Assembly (NCBI GenBank): GCA_036556425.1
Contig: DATBJJ010000141.1
Span: 1-64,000, forward strand
Source of the DNA: DATBJJ01 sp036556425
GTDB taxonomy: Bacteria > Acidobacteriota > Vicinamibacteria > Vicinamibacterales > 2-12-FULL-66-21
Direction: 5' to 3'
DNA length: 64,000 bases
Position numbers and translations under genes: made by a program. Shown here one piece after another: positions 1 through 7,985 of the stretch (its first letter is position 1; the number at the start of each line of letters is the position of its first letter). Below the pieces are notes generated by a model. It ran no database searches. It was not told where the DNA came from and saw only the letters and a list, made by a program, of their open reading frames with translations.

Positions 1-112
1 GCAGTCGACAGTCACAGTCGACAGTCGCCAGTCTTTGCCCCGACGACTGATGACTTCCGACTGCGACTGCCGACCGCGACTGCCGACTGCCGACTCACGA
101 CTGCCGACTGAT
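1..112. repeat. Low-complexity GACTGCCGACT-type repeat at the window edge
   Basis: The stretch is made of short near-copies of GACTGCCGACT on one side and CAGTCGACAGTC on the other, which are roughly inverted with respect to each other. It lies just downstream of the stop codon of the sigma54 activator gene. No gene is seen in it. It resembles the short interspersed repeats found elsewhere in this window, and it could fold into a hairpin in the 3' end of the upstream transcript. Confidence 0.6.
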
Positions 113-1465
113 TCAGCTTTCATCCAACTTCATCCCATATCGCTCCGCCATCCGGTAGAGCGTCCGCCGGTCGATGCCGATCACTTCGGCCGCGCGCGTG
201 CGGTTGCCCCCGACCGCCTGAAGGACGTGCAGGAGATAACGTCGCTGCAGCTCGTCGAGCGATGGAAGATCCGCGAAGAGGCGTTGATGGATGTCGGCGC
301 CAGTCGCGGACTTCGCGATGGCCGGCGGCAGGTCGTCGACGTCGATCGACGCGCCGCGGCTGAAGAGCACGAGGCGCTCGATCGTGTTCTCGAGCTCGCG
401 CACGTTGCCCGGCCAGTCGTACGAGACCAGCGCCTCGAGCGCCGCGTCCGACAGCGCCGTCGCGCGGCTGGCGCGCGCGCACGCGCTCTGCAGAAACCGC
501 TCGACGAGCAGCGGAATGTCCGGACGGCGCTCGCGCAGCGGCGGTACCGTGATCACGATCACGCTGAGCCGATAGAACAGATCCTGCCGGAACCGATGCT
601 CGGCGACCTCGCGCTCGAGGTCGCGGTTCGTCGCCGAGAGGATCCGCGCGTCGACCTTGATCGGCCGGTTCCCGCCGACGGGCCGGACCTCCCCTTCTTC
701 AATCGCGCGCAGCAAACGGACCTGGAGCGCGAGCGACGTCTCGCCGATCTCGTCGAGCAGCACCGAGCCGCCGTTCGCCTGCTCGAAGATGCCGCGGCGA
801 TCGCTCACGGCGCCGGTAAACGCGCCGCGCGTGTGGCCGAAGAACTCCGATTCGAGCAGCGTCTCGGGCACTGCCCCGCAGTTCAGCGCGACGAACGGCC
901 GCGCCGCGCGGCGGCTGTTCGCGTGAATCGCTCTCGACACCAGTTCCTTCCCCGTGCCGCTTTCGCCGAGGATCATCACCGGCGCGCCCGAATCCGCCGC
1001 GTACGCAATCTGCTTGTAGACGCCGAGCATCGCCGCCGTGCGTCCGATCAACCCGGGCGGATGCTCCACGGCGTTCACGCGCCCCGCCGGATCCGCCTCG
1101 CCGACGTGCGCGAGCGCGCGCGCGACGGTCGCCTTCACTTCCGCGATGCTGAACGGTTTGCTGATGTAGTCGAAGGCGCCCTCGCGCACCGCTTCGATCG
1201 CCGTCTCGAGCGTGCCGAAGCCGCTGATGAGAAGCACCTGCGAGCTCGGATGCTCCGCCTTGAACGCGCGAAGCAGATCGAGCCCGGACGTGGTCGCGTT
1301 GAGATTGATGTCCGAGATCATCAAGTCGAAGCGATCGTCGCGGAGCAGGCTCAACGCGCGCGCGGGATCCTGTTCGGACACGATCCGCCGCTCCGGATCG
1401 CCGATCAGCTCGGTGATGAAGCGGCACGTCTCGCGATCGTCGTCGACGACCAGAATCGAGTGCAT
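113..1465 (-). CDS. NtrC-family sigma54-dependent response regulator
   Basis: A 450-residue cytoplasmic transcription activator. The receiver domain (about 1-120) has the acidic pair D8/D9, the phospho-acceptor D52 in LMISDINLN and the conserved K103. The AAA+ domain (about 138-375) has Walker A GESGTGKE at 167-174, the sigma54-contact loop GAFTGA at 214-219 and Walker B VLLDEI at 235-240. A Fis-type helix-turn-helix closes the protein (about 405-446). All catalytic motifs are intact, so it should hydrolyse ATP to open sigma54 promoters. The gene begins 1 nt after the stop codon of the histidine kinase gene, so the two form a cognate pair in one operon. The target genes cannot be read from the sequence. 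Confidence 0.95.
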   Translation of the reverse strand: MHSILVVDDDRETCRFITELIGDPERRIVSEQDPARALSLLRDDRFDLMISDINLNATTSGLDLLRAFKAEHPSSQVLLISGFGTLETAIEAVREGAFDYISKPFSIAEVKATVARALAHVGEADPAGRVNAVEHPPGLIGRTAAMLGVYKQIAYAADSGAPVMILGESGTGKELVSRAIHANSRRAARPFVALNCGAVPETLLESEFFGHTRGAFTGAVSDRRGIFEQANGGSVLLDEIGETSLALQVRLLRAIEEGEVRPVGGNRPIKVDARILSATNRDLEREVAEHRFRQDLFYRLSVIVITVPPLRERRPDIPLLVERFLQSACARASRATALSDAALEALVSYDWPGNVRELENTIERLVLFSRGASIDVDDLPPAIAKSATGADIHQRLFADLPSLDELQRRYLLHVLQAVGGNRTRAAEVIGIDRRTLYRMAERYGMKLDES

Positions 1466-1466
1466 G

Positions 1467-3146
1467 TCAGTTCGCGCGGCCGCGAAGCGCCGCGGCCTCC
1501 GAGATGGACGTGCTGGGCAGATCGATTGCGAAGACCGTTCCCGTTCCAGGTTCGCTCGTCACCGAGATCTCGCCCCCATGCGTGCGAATGACTTCACGAA
1601 CGATGCCGAGCCCGAGACCCGTTCCGTGTCCCTCGGGCTTCGTCGTGACGAACGGCTCGAAAAGGCGCGGCAGGAGATCGCGCGGAATGCCGTGTCCGGT
1701 GTCGGCCACTTCGATCCGCACGCCCGACGGCCTCGACGCCGCGCTGATCCGCAGCGTGCCCCCTGTCGGCATCGCGTCGATCGCGTTCGTCATCAGACTG
1801 AAGAGTGCGAGCTCGAGCTGCGCCGCGTCCGCGCGAACCGAGCCGACGGATTCCTCGACGACGACGTCGAGGCGAATGCCCGATCGACTGAGCCTCGGCT
1901 TCGCGATCGCGCACACGCCTTCCACCAGTTTCGCGACCTCGAGCGGCACGCGCGGCGACGGCTGCCTGGCCCGGTCGAGCATCGTCCGCAGCACGTTGGT
2001 GATCTGCGTCAACTGCGTCTCGACGATTTGCAGCCGCTCGCGGACGAGCGGATCCGTCTGACGGTTCTCGCGGATCATCTGCACGTACCCCGACACGAGA
2101 TTGAGCGGCGTCCCGACTTGATGCGCGACGCTCGCCGCCATCTGCCCGACGGCCGCCATGCGCTCCGCGCGCGTCAACGCTTCGCGAAGCGCGAGGACGC
2201 GCTGATAGCTCTCCTCCAGCTCGCTGTTGCGAACGACGAGCTCCGACGTGGCCTCCGAGACGCGCTGCTGCAAGGCTTCGCTGGCGTGATCGAGGCGCCG
2301 CAGCATGTCGTTCAATCCGGTCGCCACGGTTCCGAGCTCGTCGTCGCGCAGCACCGCGACGCGCGACGAGAGATCGCCGTCGGAGACGCGCCGGATCGTG
2401 TAACGCAGCTCGCCGATCGGATTGTGGATCAACCGGCGCATCACCATGTCGATCAGCACCGTCACGATCAGGATGCTCGGCAGCGCGACCCACAGCAGCA
2501 CCATTCGTCCTTGCGCTTCAATCTGCCCGACGCTCGCCATCGACACGGCGGCGACGACCGCGAGCTGGCGGCCGTCCTTCGCGAGCGGCAGCGCGACGAC
2601 GGTGAGATCGCGCCTCCGATCGAACTGCGGCACGCCAGCCGCGACAGCCTGCCCGCCGAGCGCGAGCGACTCCTCGCGCTCCTCGGACGACGTGCTCGCG
2701 ACGACCTGCGTGTCCGACGGCTCCACGTCGACGATCGAGATCGATTGGAGGACGGAGTTGGCCTCGATCAGCTCGTGGAGGGTGTCGCGAACGTCCGCCG
2801 GATCGAAGCCGCTCTTCCGCGCCGCGAGATCCTCGACGACGGCGCGCGCAGTGCGTTCGGCGGTCTCGACCAGGTTCCGTTCGACGGCCCTGCCGACGGA
2901 CCAGACTTCCGCGAGCGTCGCGGAGGTCAGCACGACCGCAACGACGAGCGCGATGAGGATGGGAAGCCGCGTGCGGAGCGATCGGGGGAGCCTGTCCGCC
3001 GCAGCCTTGGCGAAGGTGGACGTCAATTTCGCCGCGCTGGGGCGTCCTGGCACGGCCACCCCAGCCGGACGCGACGCGCCGCTCTCGTGTAAATGCGCTG
3101 GCATCAAGCTCTTACTCTGGCGCGGCATCGAGCGCCGGTGCGGCAC
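1467..3146 (-). CDS. Membrane-bound sensor histidine kinase (HAMP, HisKA, HATPase)
   Basis: A 559-residue sensor kinase. Two membrane helices (about 60-78 and 214-234) bracket an extracytoplasmic sensor region. They are followed by a HAMP linker (about 235-288), a short coiled coil, a HisKA helix with phospho-acceptor H342 in SVAHQVGTPLN, and an ATPase domain with the N box (LMTNAIDAMP, about 451-460), G1 box ADTGHGIP (481-488) and G2 box GTGLGLGIV (508-516). The architecture is that of NtrB/ZraS-like partners of sigma54 activators, which fits the downstream gene. The first 55 residues are not conserved-looking and include a segment, LTSTFAKAAADRL, that looks like translated interspersed repeat. 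The true start could therefore be an internal codon just before the first membrane helix. Confidence 0.92.
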   Translation of the reverse strand: MPHRRSMPRQSKSLMPAHLHESGASRPAGVAVPGRPSAAKLTSTFAKAAADRLPRSLRTRLPILIALVVAVVLTSATLAEVWSVGRAVERNLVETAERTARAVVEDLAARKSGFDPADVRDTLHELIEANSVLQSISIVDVEPSDTQVVASTSSEEREESLALGGQAVAAGVPQFDRRRDLTVVALPLAKDGRQLAVVAAVSMASVGQIEAQGRMVLLWVALPSILIVTVLIDMVMRRLIHNPIGELRYTIRRVSDGDLSSRVAVLRDDELGTVATGLNDMLRRLDHASEALQQRVSEATSELVVRNSELEESYQRVLALREALTRAERMAAVGQMAASVAHQVGTPLNLVSGYVQMIRENRQTDPLVRERLQIVETQLTQITNVLRTMLDRARQPSPRVPLEVAKLVEGVCAIAKPRLSRSGIRLDVVVEESVGSVRADAAQLELALFSLMTNAIDAMPTGGTLRISAASRPSGVRIEVADTGHGIPRDLLPRLFEPFVTTKPEGHGTGLGLGIVREVIRTHGGEISVTSEPGTGTVFAIDLPSTSISEAAALRGRAN

Positions 3147-3196
3147 GTCCGTTGATCATACGCCTCACGTGCGCCATCGCGCAGGAGGTTAGGTAC

Positions 3197-3613
3197 ATGT
3201 TCAACGTCACCCGTCATCTATCGCTCGGCCTCGCGGTACTGGCCGTCGCCGGCACCGCGTTCGCGGGACCCCAGGCGAAATCGGCCTCGACTCATCCGAA
3301 TGCCGCTCAATCTGCAAAAAGCGTCGCAGGAAAATCGAAGGCGTCGGCGCCGACGACGCTCGCCGCCACCGGCAAGATCGTCAGCTTCGATCCGGCGGCG
3401 CAGTCCCTGACGTTGTCGACGTCGAAAGGCCAAGAGCAGTTCACGCTCGAATCGTCGACGCGCCTTCGCGATTCGTCGCACGCGATCGCGCCGGCCGACC
3501 TCGCCGGCCTGACCGGCCGCCAGGCGACGGTGCGGTACCACGAGTCCTCGGGCCAGAAGACCGTTGTCTCGGTGAGGGTCGCGGGAGGCGGCAAGACCTC
3601 CGCCAAGGACTGA
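3197..3613 (+). CDS. Small secreted protein of unknown function
   Basis: A 138-residue protein beginning with a clear signal peptide (MFNVTRHLSLGLAVLAVAG, cleavage likely after AFA at about residue 23). The start was chosen because AGGAGG at 3183-3188 lies 8 nt upstream of this ATG; a longer frame begins at 3152 but has no such site. The mature part has a low-complexity Ala/Ser/Lys linker, then one domain of about 75 residues (KIVSFDPAAQSLTLST through VVSVRVAGG) with alternating beta strands. It resembles DUF5666-type small beta domains, but this is a weak match by eye. No function is assigned. Confidence 0.8.
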   Translation: MFNVTRHLSLGLAVLAVAGTAFAGPQAKSASTHPNAAQSAKSVAGKSKASAPTTLAATGKIVSFDPAAQSLTLSTSKGQEQFTLESSTRLRDSSHAIAPADLAGLTGRQATVRYHESSGQKTVVSVRVAGGGKTSAKD

Positions 3614-3621
3614 ACGAGGAA

Positions 3622-3651
3622 CGGGCGGACGCGTCGGTACGCGCCTGCCCG
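3622..3651 (+). terminator. GC-rich hairpin after the small secreted gene
   Basis: Two 12-nt arms (3622-3633 and 3640-3651) match at 10 of 12 positions around a 6-nt loop and start 9 nt after a stop codon. No T-tract follows, so this may be a weak or rho-assisted terminator, or an mRNA-end stabiliser, rather than a classical intrinsic terminator. The next gene starts only 20 nt later. Confidence 0.35.
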
Positions 3652-3671
3652 CCGATCGGAGCGAGGGCGTC

Positions 3672-5228
3672 ATGTTCGCCGCACGACTCGGAAGTCGCTC
3701 TGCACCGGTATCGGCCGCGGCGCTGGCCACGTTCGGAAGCGGGCTCTTGAATCTTCTGTCGGCGGCCCGGCGCGGCCTGCCGCCGAGCGCGATGCTGCGA
3801 TCGATCTTTCCGCTGGAGTTCGTTCCGCTCTCACGGATCTTGACGGTCCTGCTCGGCGTCGCGCTCCTCGTCGCCTCGATCAACGTCTACAAACGCAAGC
3901 GGCGCGCCCTCGAGATCGTCGCGGGGCTCTCGGCGATCTCGATTGCCTTTCACGTCGTCAAGGGCGGGTACGAGGAAGCGATCTGCTCGGTGGTGTTGTT
4001 GTGCGTGCTCCTCGCCTCCCGCGACGAGTACGACGTGCGAAGCGGCGCGCCCGATTGGCGGGGCGCGGCCACGGTGCTCGGATGCGCGGCCGCCGTCGTG
4101 GCCGGCTACTGGGAAACCCGCGCCGCGCTCCTCCACTCGGCGCCGAAGCTCGCCGCGCTCGGTCAGCCGCTGCAGCTGACGATCGGCGCCGCCGCGATCT
4201 ACACGACGTTCTCCGCGTTCAGACCCGCCGCCTACCGCATGCGCACGCTGCCCGAACAGCGGGCGGCCGCGCTGCGGCTCACGCGCGAGCACGGGCAATC
4301 GGCGCTGGACTTCTTCAAGGTGTGGCCGGAGAAGTCGATCTTCTTCGGACCGACCCGCTCGGCGTTTCTCGCGTATCGCGTGTCGACGGGCATGGCCGTC
4401 GTGCTTGGCGACCCGGTCGGCCGCGACATCGACATCGAGCGCATCGTGCGCAGCTTCGTCGCCGAGTGCAACAGGAACGATTGGGCGATCGCCTTCTACC
4501 AAACGCTCCCGTGCTTCCTCTCCACGTATCGCCAGCTCGGATTCTCGCGCTTGAAGATCGGCGACGACGCGATCGTCGACCTCGACGGCTTCGCGATCGA
4601 TCACCCCGAGCGCAAATGGATGCGGACGCTCGTGCGAAAGTTGGAAGCGGCGGGCGTGAGGTACGAGCACATCGAACCGCCGATCTCCGACGCGGTGCTC
4701 GACGCGATGCACGGGGTGTCGAACGAATGGCTGCAGCGTCCTGGCCGTCGCGAGCGGCAATTCGCGCTCGGATACTTCGAGCGCAACTATTTGCGAACGA
4801 CAGCGGTCGAAGCGGCGTTCGACCGAGAAGGCCGCATGCTCGCGTTCGTCAACACGCTCGTGTCCGAGCGCCGGCTCGAGGCGACCGGCGATCTGATGCG
4901 CCGGAGCACGGACGCGCCCAATGGGATCATGGACTACGTCTTCATCAAGACGTTCCTTCGATCCCGCGAGCAAGGCCTGCACCGGTTCAGCCTCGGCATG
5001 GCGCCGATGGCGGGGTTCTCGCCCTCCGAGCACGCGTCCCCGGAGGAGCGCGCGGTGCACGCCTTCTTTCAGCAGCTCGGATTCCTCTTCAGCTACCGCG
5101 GACTGAAGGCGTACAAATCGAAGTTTGCCACGTCGTGGGAGCCGCGGTTCGTCGTGTACCGCCACGTGCTCGATCTTCCGCGGCTCGCGGTCGCGCTCGT
5201 GAAGCTCTCGGAGATGAGAACGCGCTGA
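3672..5228 (+). CDS. MprF-type phosphatidylglycerol aminoacyltransferase domain protein (DUF2156)
   Basis: A 518-residue membrane protein. The first ~185 residues hold about four or five hydrophobic helices (for example 56-74 and 131-147). From about residue 195 onward the sequence has the GNAT-like LPG synthase C-terminal domain (DUF2156), with KSIFFGPTRSAFLAYRV, AVVLGDPVG and the closing FRFSLGMAPMAGF-type region (HRFSLGMAPMAGF here). Family members move an aminoacyl group from aminoacyl-tRNA to phosphatidylglycerol and alter envelope charge. The stop codon overlaps the start of the downstream flippase-like gene (TGATG at 5226-5230), so the two are translationally coupled. In MprF the flippase part precedes the synthase part in one chain; here they are separate genes in the opposite order. 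Which amino acid is used cannot be told. Confidence 0.85.
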   Translation: MFAARLGSRSAPVSAAALATFGSGLLNLLSAARRGLPPSAMLRSIFPLEFVPLSRILTVLLGVALLVASINVYKRKRRALEIVAGLSAISIAFHVVKGGYEEAICSVVLLCVLLASRDEYDVRSGAPDWRGAATVLGCAAAVVAGYWETRAALLHSAPKLAALGQPLQLTIGAAAIYTTFSAFRPAAYRMRTLPEQRAAALRLTREHGQSALDFFKVWPEKSIFFGPTRSAFLAYRVSTGMAVVLGDPVGRDIDIERIVRSFVAECNRNDWAIAFYQTLPCFLSTYRQLGFSRLKIGDDAIVDLDGFAIDHPERKWMRTLVRKLEAAGVRYEHIEPPISDAVLDAMHGVSNEWLQRPGRRERQFALGYFERNYLRTTAVEAAFDREGRMLAFVNTLVSERRLEATGDLMRRSTDAPNGIMDYVFIKTFLRSREQGLHRFSLGMAPMAGFSPSEHASPEERAVHAFFQQLGFLFSYRGLKAYKSKFATSWEPRFVVYRHVLDLPRLAVALVKLSEMRTR

Positions 5229-6400
5229 TGCCGCACCTCGAGCTGCGCTGGCCGCTCGTGGCCGCCGCGGTCGCGCTCGACCTCGCCGCGTACGGCTGTC
5301 AGGCCGCGCGATGGACGCTGCTCCTGCGACGAACGGGTCGCGTGCCGTGGATGATGTCCGCGCAGGCGATCTATGCCGGGCTCTTCGCGAACGAGCTGCT
5401 GCCGATGCGTCCTGGCGAGGTGCTTCGCGCGTGGATCGTCGCGCGCGCGATCGGCGCACCGGTCGCCGCGATCGCTCCGTCGATCATCGTCGAACGTCTG
5501 TGCGACGCGCTGCTGATCGTGGCGGGTGTTGGATTGACGGCGCTCGTCGTGCCCGTTCCCTCGGCGGCGCTGCGCACCGCCGCGTGGATCGCGGTGATGC
5601 TGGCGGTCGTCGTCGCGATTCCGATCGCGTTCGGACGGAAGCGTCGGACCTCAACGCACATGTCAATCGTGTCCGGTGTGCGATCGATAAGCTTCACACG
5701 ATCGACCTGGGCCGCTCTATTCGTGTCGATCCTGATCCTCGCCGCGCAAGTCGCGGCGTTCTGGCTGGTGATGCTCGCCGACGGCATTCGCCTGCCGGTG
5801 TGGGACGCTGCGGCCGTGCTGTCGCTCGTTCATCTCGGCACGGCGGTGCCAGGTCCGCCGGCGAACGTCGGCACGTATCAGGTCTCCACGATTCTCGCGT
5901 TGACGCTGTTCGGCGTGAGCGTTCCGGCTGCCACAGCCTTTTCCGTCGTCGTCTTCGCGGTCCTGACCGTGCCGCTATGGGTGATGGGCGGCGTCGCGTT
6001 CGCGCGGACGTGGTGGCAGATCGGCGCCGAGAGGCAGATTGCCGCGCGGCCGCGCGCGCGCATCAATGTTTTCCGCGCTCCGGGCGCGGCACTCGCTTTG
6101 CTCGTTTCTCGAGTGACGGAGGTGCTCAATGACGAGCAACAAAGCCTTACTTCGAGCGGCGCTGATTGCGTCGGGGATCGTCCTCACCAGCGCCGGAGCC
6201 GCGAACGCGCAGCTCTCGGATCCGGTCACGTTCACGACGTCGTTCCCGTTCGTCGTCGCTGGGAAGACGCTGCCCGCGGGCCGCTACACGGCGACGCCGA
6301 TGCTGTCGGACCCGTCGATTCTCCAAATCTCGAACGGACGGACCGGGGTCATGGTGCTGACCGAGAACGATCAGCCGAAGGTCCAGCCGCGGCAGGATGA
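5228..6400 (+). CDS. Flippase-like integral membrane protein (UPF0104/LPG_synthase_TM), with anomalous readthrough C-terminus
   Basis: About the first 300 residues are a polytopic membrane protein of the lysylphosphatidylglycerol synthase TM/UPF0104 family, with RPGEVLRAWIVAR, IVERLCDALLI and the glycine/proline-rich LGTAVPGPPANVGTYQ as recognisable family features. Such proteins flip aminoacylated lipids or act as glycolipid flippases. It starts inside the stop codon of the MprF-like gene, which suggests joint function. The open frame does not stop at the usual place: it continues for 272 nt inside the next gene, and this tail (about residues 301-390, rich in Arg, His and Asp) looks like a translation of that gene in the wrong frame. 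A lost stop codon or a small frameshift near 6100-6130 would explain it. Confidence 0.75.
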   Translation: MPHLELRWPLVAAAVALDLAAYGCQAARWTLLLRRTGRVPWMMSAQAIYAGLFANELLPMRPGEVLRAWIVARAIGAPVAAIAPSIIVERLCDALLIVAGVGLTALVVPVPSAALRTAAWIAVMLAVVVAIPIAFGRKRRTSTHMSIVSGVRSISFTRSTWAALFVSILILAAQVAAFWLVMLADGIRLPVWDAAAVLSLVHLGTAVPGPPANVGTYQVSTILALTLFGVSVPAATAFSVVVFAVLTVPLWVMGGVAFARTWWQIGAERQIAARPRARINVFRAPGAALALLVSRVTEVLNDEQQSLTSSGADCVGDRPHQRRSRERAALGSGHVHDVVPVRRRWEDAARGPLHGDADAVGPVDSPNLERTDRGHGADRERSAEGPAAAG

Positions 6401-6533
6401 AGTCACGTTCGCGAAGCGCGGCGACACGTACGTGCTGCAGGAGATCTGGGATTCCGCTCTGAGCGTGGGCGTCGAGCCGACCAGCATGGCGGCGCATGGC
6501 GCGAAGGCTCATGCGAAGACGCACAAGCCTTGA
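6129..6533 (+). CDS. Small secreted protein of unknown function
   Basis: A 134-residue protein with a signal peptide (MTSNKALLRAALIASGIVL, likely cleavage after NAQ or ANA near residue 27). The mature part begins LSDPVTFTTSFPFVVAGKTLPAGRYT and includes DPSILQISN and VTFAKRGDTYVLQEIWD. This pattern of a short secreted beta-rich domain is familiar from Acidobacteria hypothetical proteins, but no function is known to me. A GGAGG at about 6119-6123 precedes the ATG, which supports translation of this frame over the overlapping flippase frame. The tail is Ala/His/Lys-rich. Confidence 0.82.
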   Translation: MTSNKALLRAALIASGIVLTSAGAANAQLSDPVTFTTSFPFVVAGKTLPAGRYTATPMLSDPSILQISNGRTGVMVLTENDQPKVQPRQDEVTFAKRGDTYVLQEIWDSALSVGVEPTSMAAHGAKAHAKTHKP

Positions 6534-6551
6534 AGGCTCGAGCTCTGCGCG

Positions 6552-7985
6552 CTAGAAGATCGTCGCTATCGACTCCATCGCGAGATCGATCACGCGCGTT
6601 GGAAGGATCCCGAGATAGAAGACGGCGGCCGTCGCGAGCAGGAGCCCGGCGGTCGCCGGCAGCGGCACGCGCGGGCGCGCGATGTCGCTGCCTTCCGTCA
6701 TGTACATCATGACGACGATCCGCAGATAGAAGAAGACGGACACGACGCTCGTCAGGACGCCGATGATCGCGAGCCAGTAGTAGCCTTGCTCGACCGCGGC
6801 GGCGAAGATGTACCACTTGCCGATGAAGCCGGCCATCGGCGGAAATCCTCCGAGCGACAACAGGAAAATCGACATCAAGGCCGCGAGGCCGGGGCGCGAC
6901 CTCCACAGGCCGGCGAAATCCCTCAGATCGTCGTGGGCGTTCTGCGAGGTCCCGAGCAGCGCGACGATTCCCAGCGCGCCGAGATTCGAGACGGCGTACG
7001 CCATGAGGTAGAACAGCACGGCCGACTTTCCGGTGGGCGTGGTCGCGATGATCCCGAGCAGTAGATAGCCCGCGTGCGCGATGCTCGAATACGCGAGCAT
7101 GCGCTTGATGTTCGTCTGCACGACGCCCACCACGGTGCCAAGGATCATCGTCGCGGCCGCGATGACCGAGAGAACCGGAATCCACTGATCCTTCAGCGGC
7201 TCGAGCGGCGACAGGAAGACGCGCACGAACGCGGCGAACGCCGCGGCTTTCACACCCGTCGACATGAACGCCGTCACGATCGTGGGCGCCCCCTCGTACG
7301 CATCGGGCGTCCACATGTGGAACGGCACGGCCGACACCTTGAACGCGAAACCGACGATCAACAGTCCGGCGGCGATGACGGCGAGCAGCGACGGCGTTCC
7401 GGCGCCCTGGGCCGACAGCACGCCCGCGAGATCGTCGAGCCGCGTCGATCCGGAAATGGCGAAGGCGAACGCGATCCCATACAGGAAGAACGCGCTCGAG
7501 AAGGCGCCCAGCAGGAAGTACTTGAACGCGGCCTCGGCGCCCGCCGCGCTCGCGCGGCGGATCCCCGTGAGGACGTACACCGAGAGCGACAACACTTCGA
7601 GCGCGAGGAAGATGACGAGCAGATCCGTCGCCGCGGCCATGAGCATCATGCCGCTGATCGCGAACAGCGTCAGCGCGTAATACTCGCCCGGCGGCAGCAT
7701 CTCGCGCTCGACGATATCGTCCGAGAACAGCATCGTCAGGACGCCGACGACGCAGAGGATGAGATTGATGAAGAGCGCGAAGTTGTCCGAGCGGACGACG
7801 CCGAAGCTCTGAGCGTCGCTGTTCCACAGAAACACCGTCGCCAATGCGGCGCCGACGAGTCCGATCAGGCCGAAGCCCGCGATCGGCATGCGCTCGCCTG
7901 GCTGCCGGAAGGCTTCCGCGATCATCGCGGCGCACGCCGAGAGGACGATGATGACGATCGGAATGATGGCGGTGAAGTCGTTCAT
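6552..7985 (-). CDS. nuoN: NADH-quinone oxidoreductase subunit N
   Basis: A 477-residue antiporter-like membrane subunit of complex I, placed in the proton-pumping arm. About 14 membrane helices are visible. Family signatures include LEVLSLSVYVLTG, AFKVSAVPFHMWTPDAYEGAP, NIKRMLAYSSIAHAGYLL and LSLGGFPPMAGFIGKWYIF. The start is the ATG at 7985, whose ATGA overlaps the nuoM stop by 4 nt; a longer open frame upstream lacks similarity. It is the last gene of the nuo operon and ends 18 nt from the convergent small secreted gene. Confidence 0.97.
   Translation of the reverse strand: MNDFTAIIPIVIIVLSACAAMIAEAFRQPGERMPIAGFGLIGLVGAALATVFLWNSDAQSFGVVRSDNFALFINLILCVVGVLTMLFSDDIVEREMLPPGEYYALTLFAISGMMLMAAATDLLVIFLALEVLSLSVYVLTGIRRASAAGAEAAFKYFLLGAFSSAFFLYGIAFAFAISGSTRLDDLAGVLSAQGAGTPSLLAVIAAGLLIVGFAFKVSAVPFHMWTPDAYEGAPTIVTAFMSTGVKAAAFAAFVRVFLSPLEPLKDQWIPVLSVIAAATMILGTVVGVVQTNIKRMLAYSSIAHAGYLLLGIIATTPTGKSAVLFYLMAYAVSNLGALGIVALLGTSQNAHDDLRDFAGLWRSRPGLAALMSIFLLSLGGFPPMAGFIGKWYIFAAAVEQGYYWLAIIGVLTSVVSVFFYLRIVVMMYMTEGSDIARPRVPLPATAGLLLATAAVFYLGILPTRVIDLAMESIATIF

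Noticed and set aside
35..1591. Long plus-strand frame opposite the sigma54 activator
   Set aside because: It is an antisense shadow in high-GC DNA: Arg/Asp/His-rich, no domain, and the minus strand carries a complete regulator.
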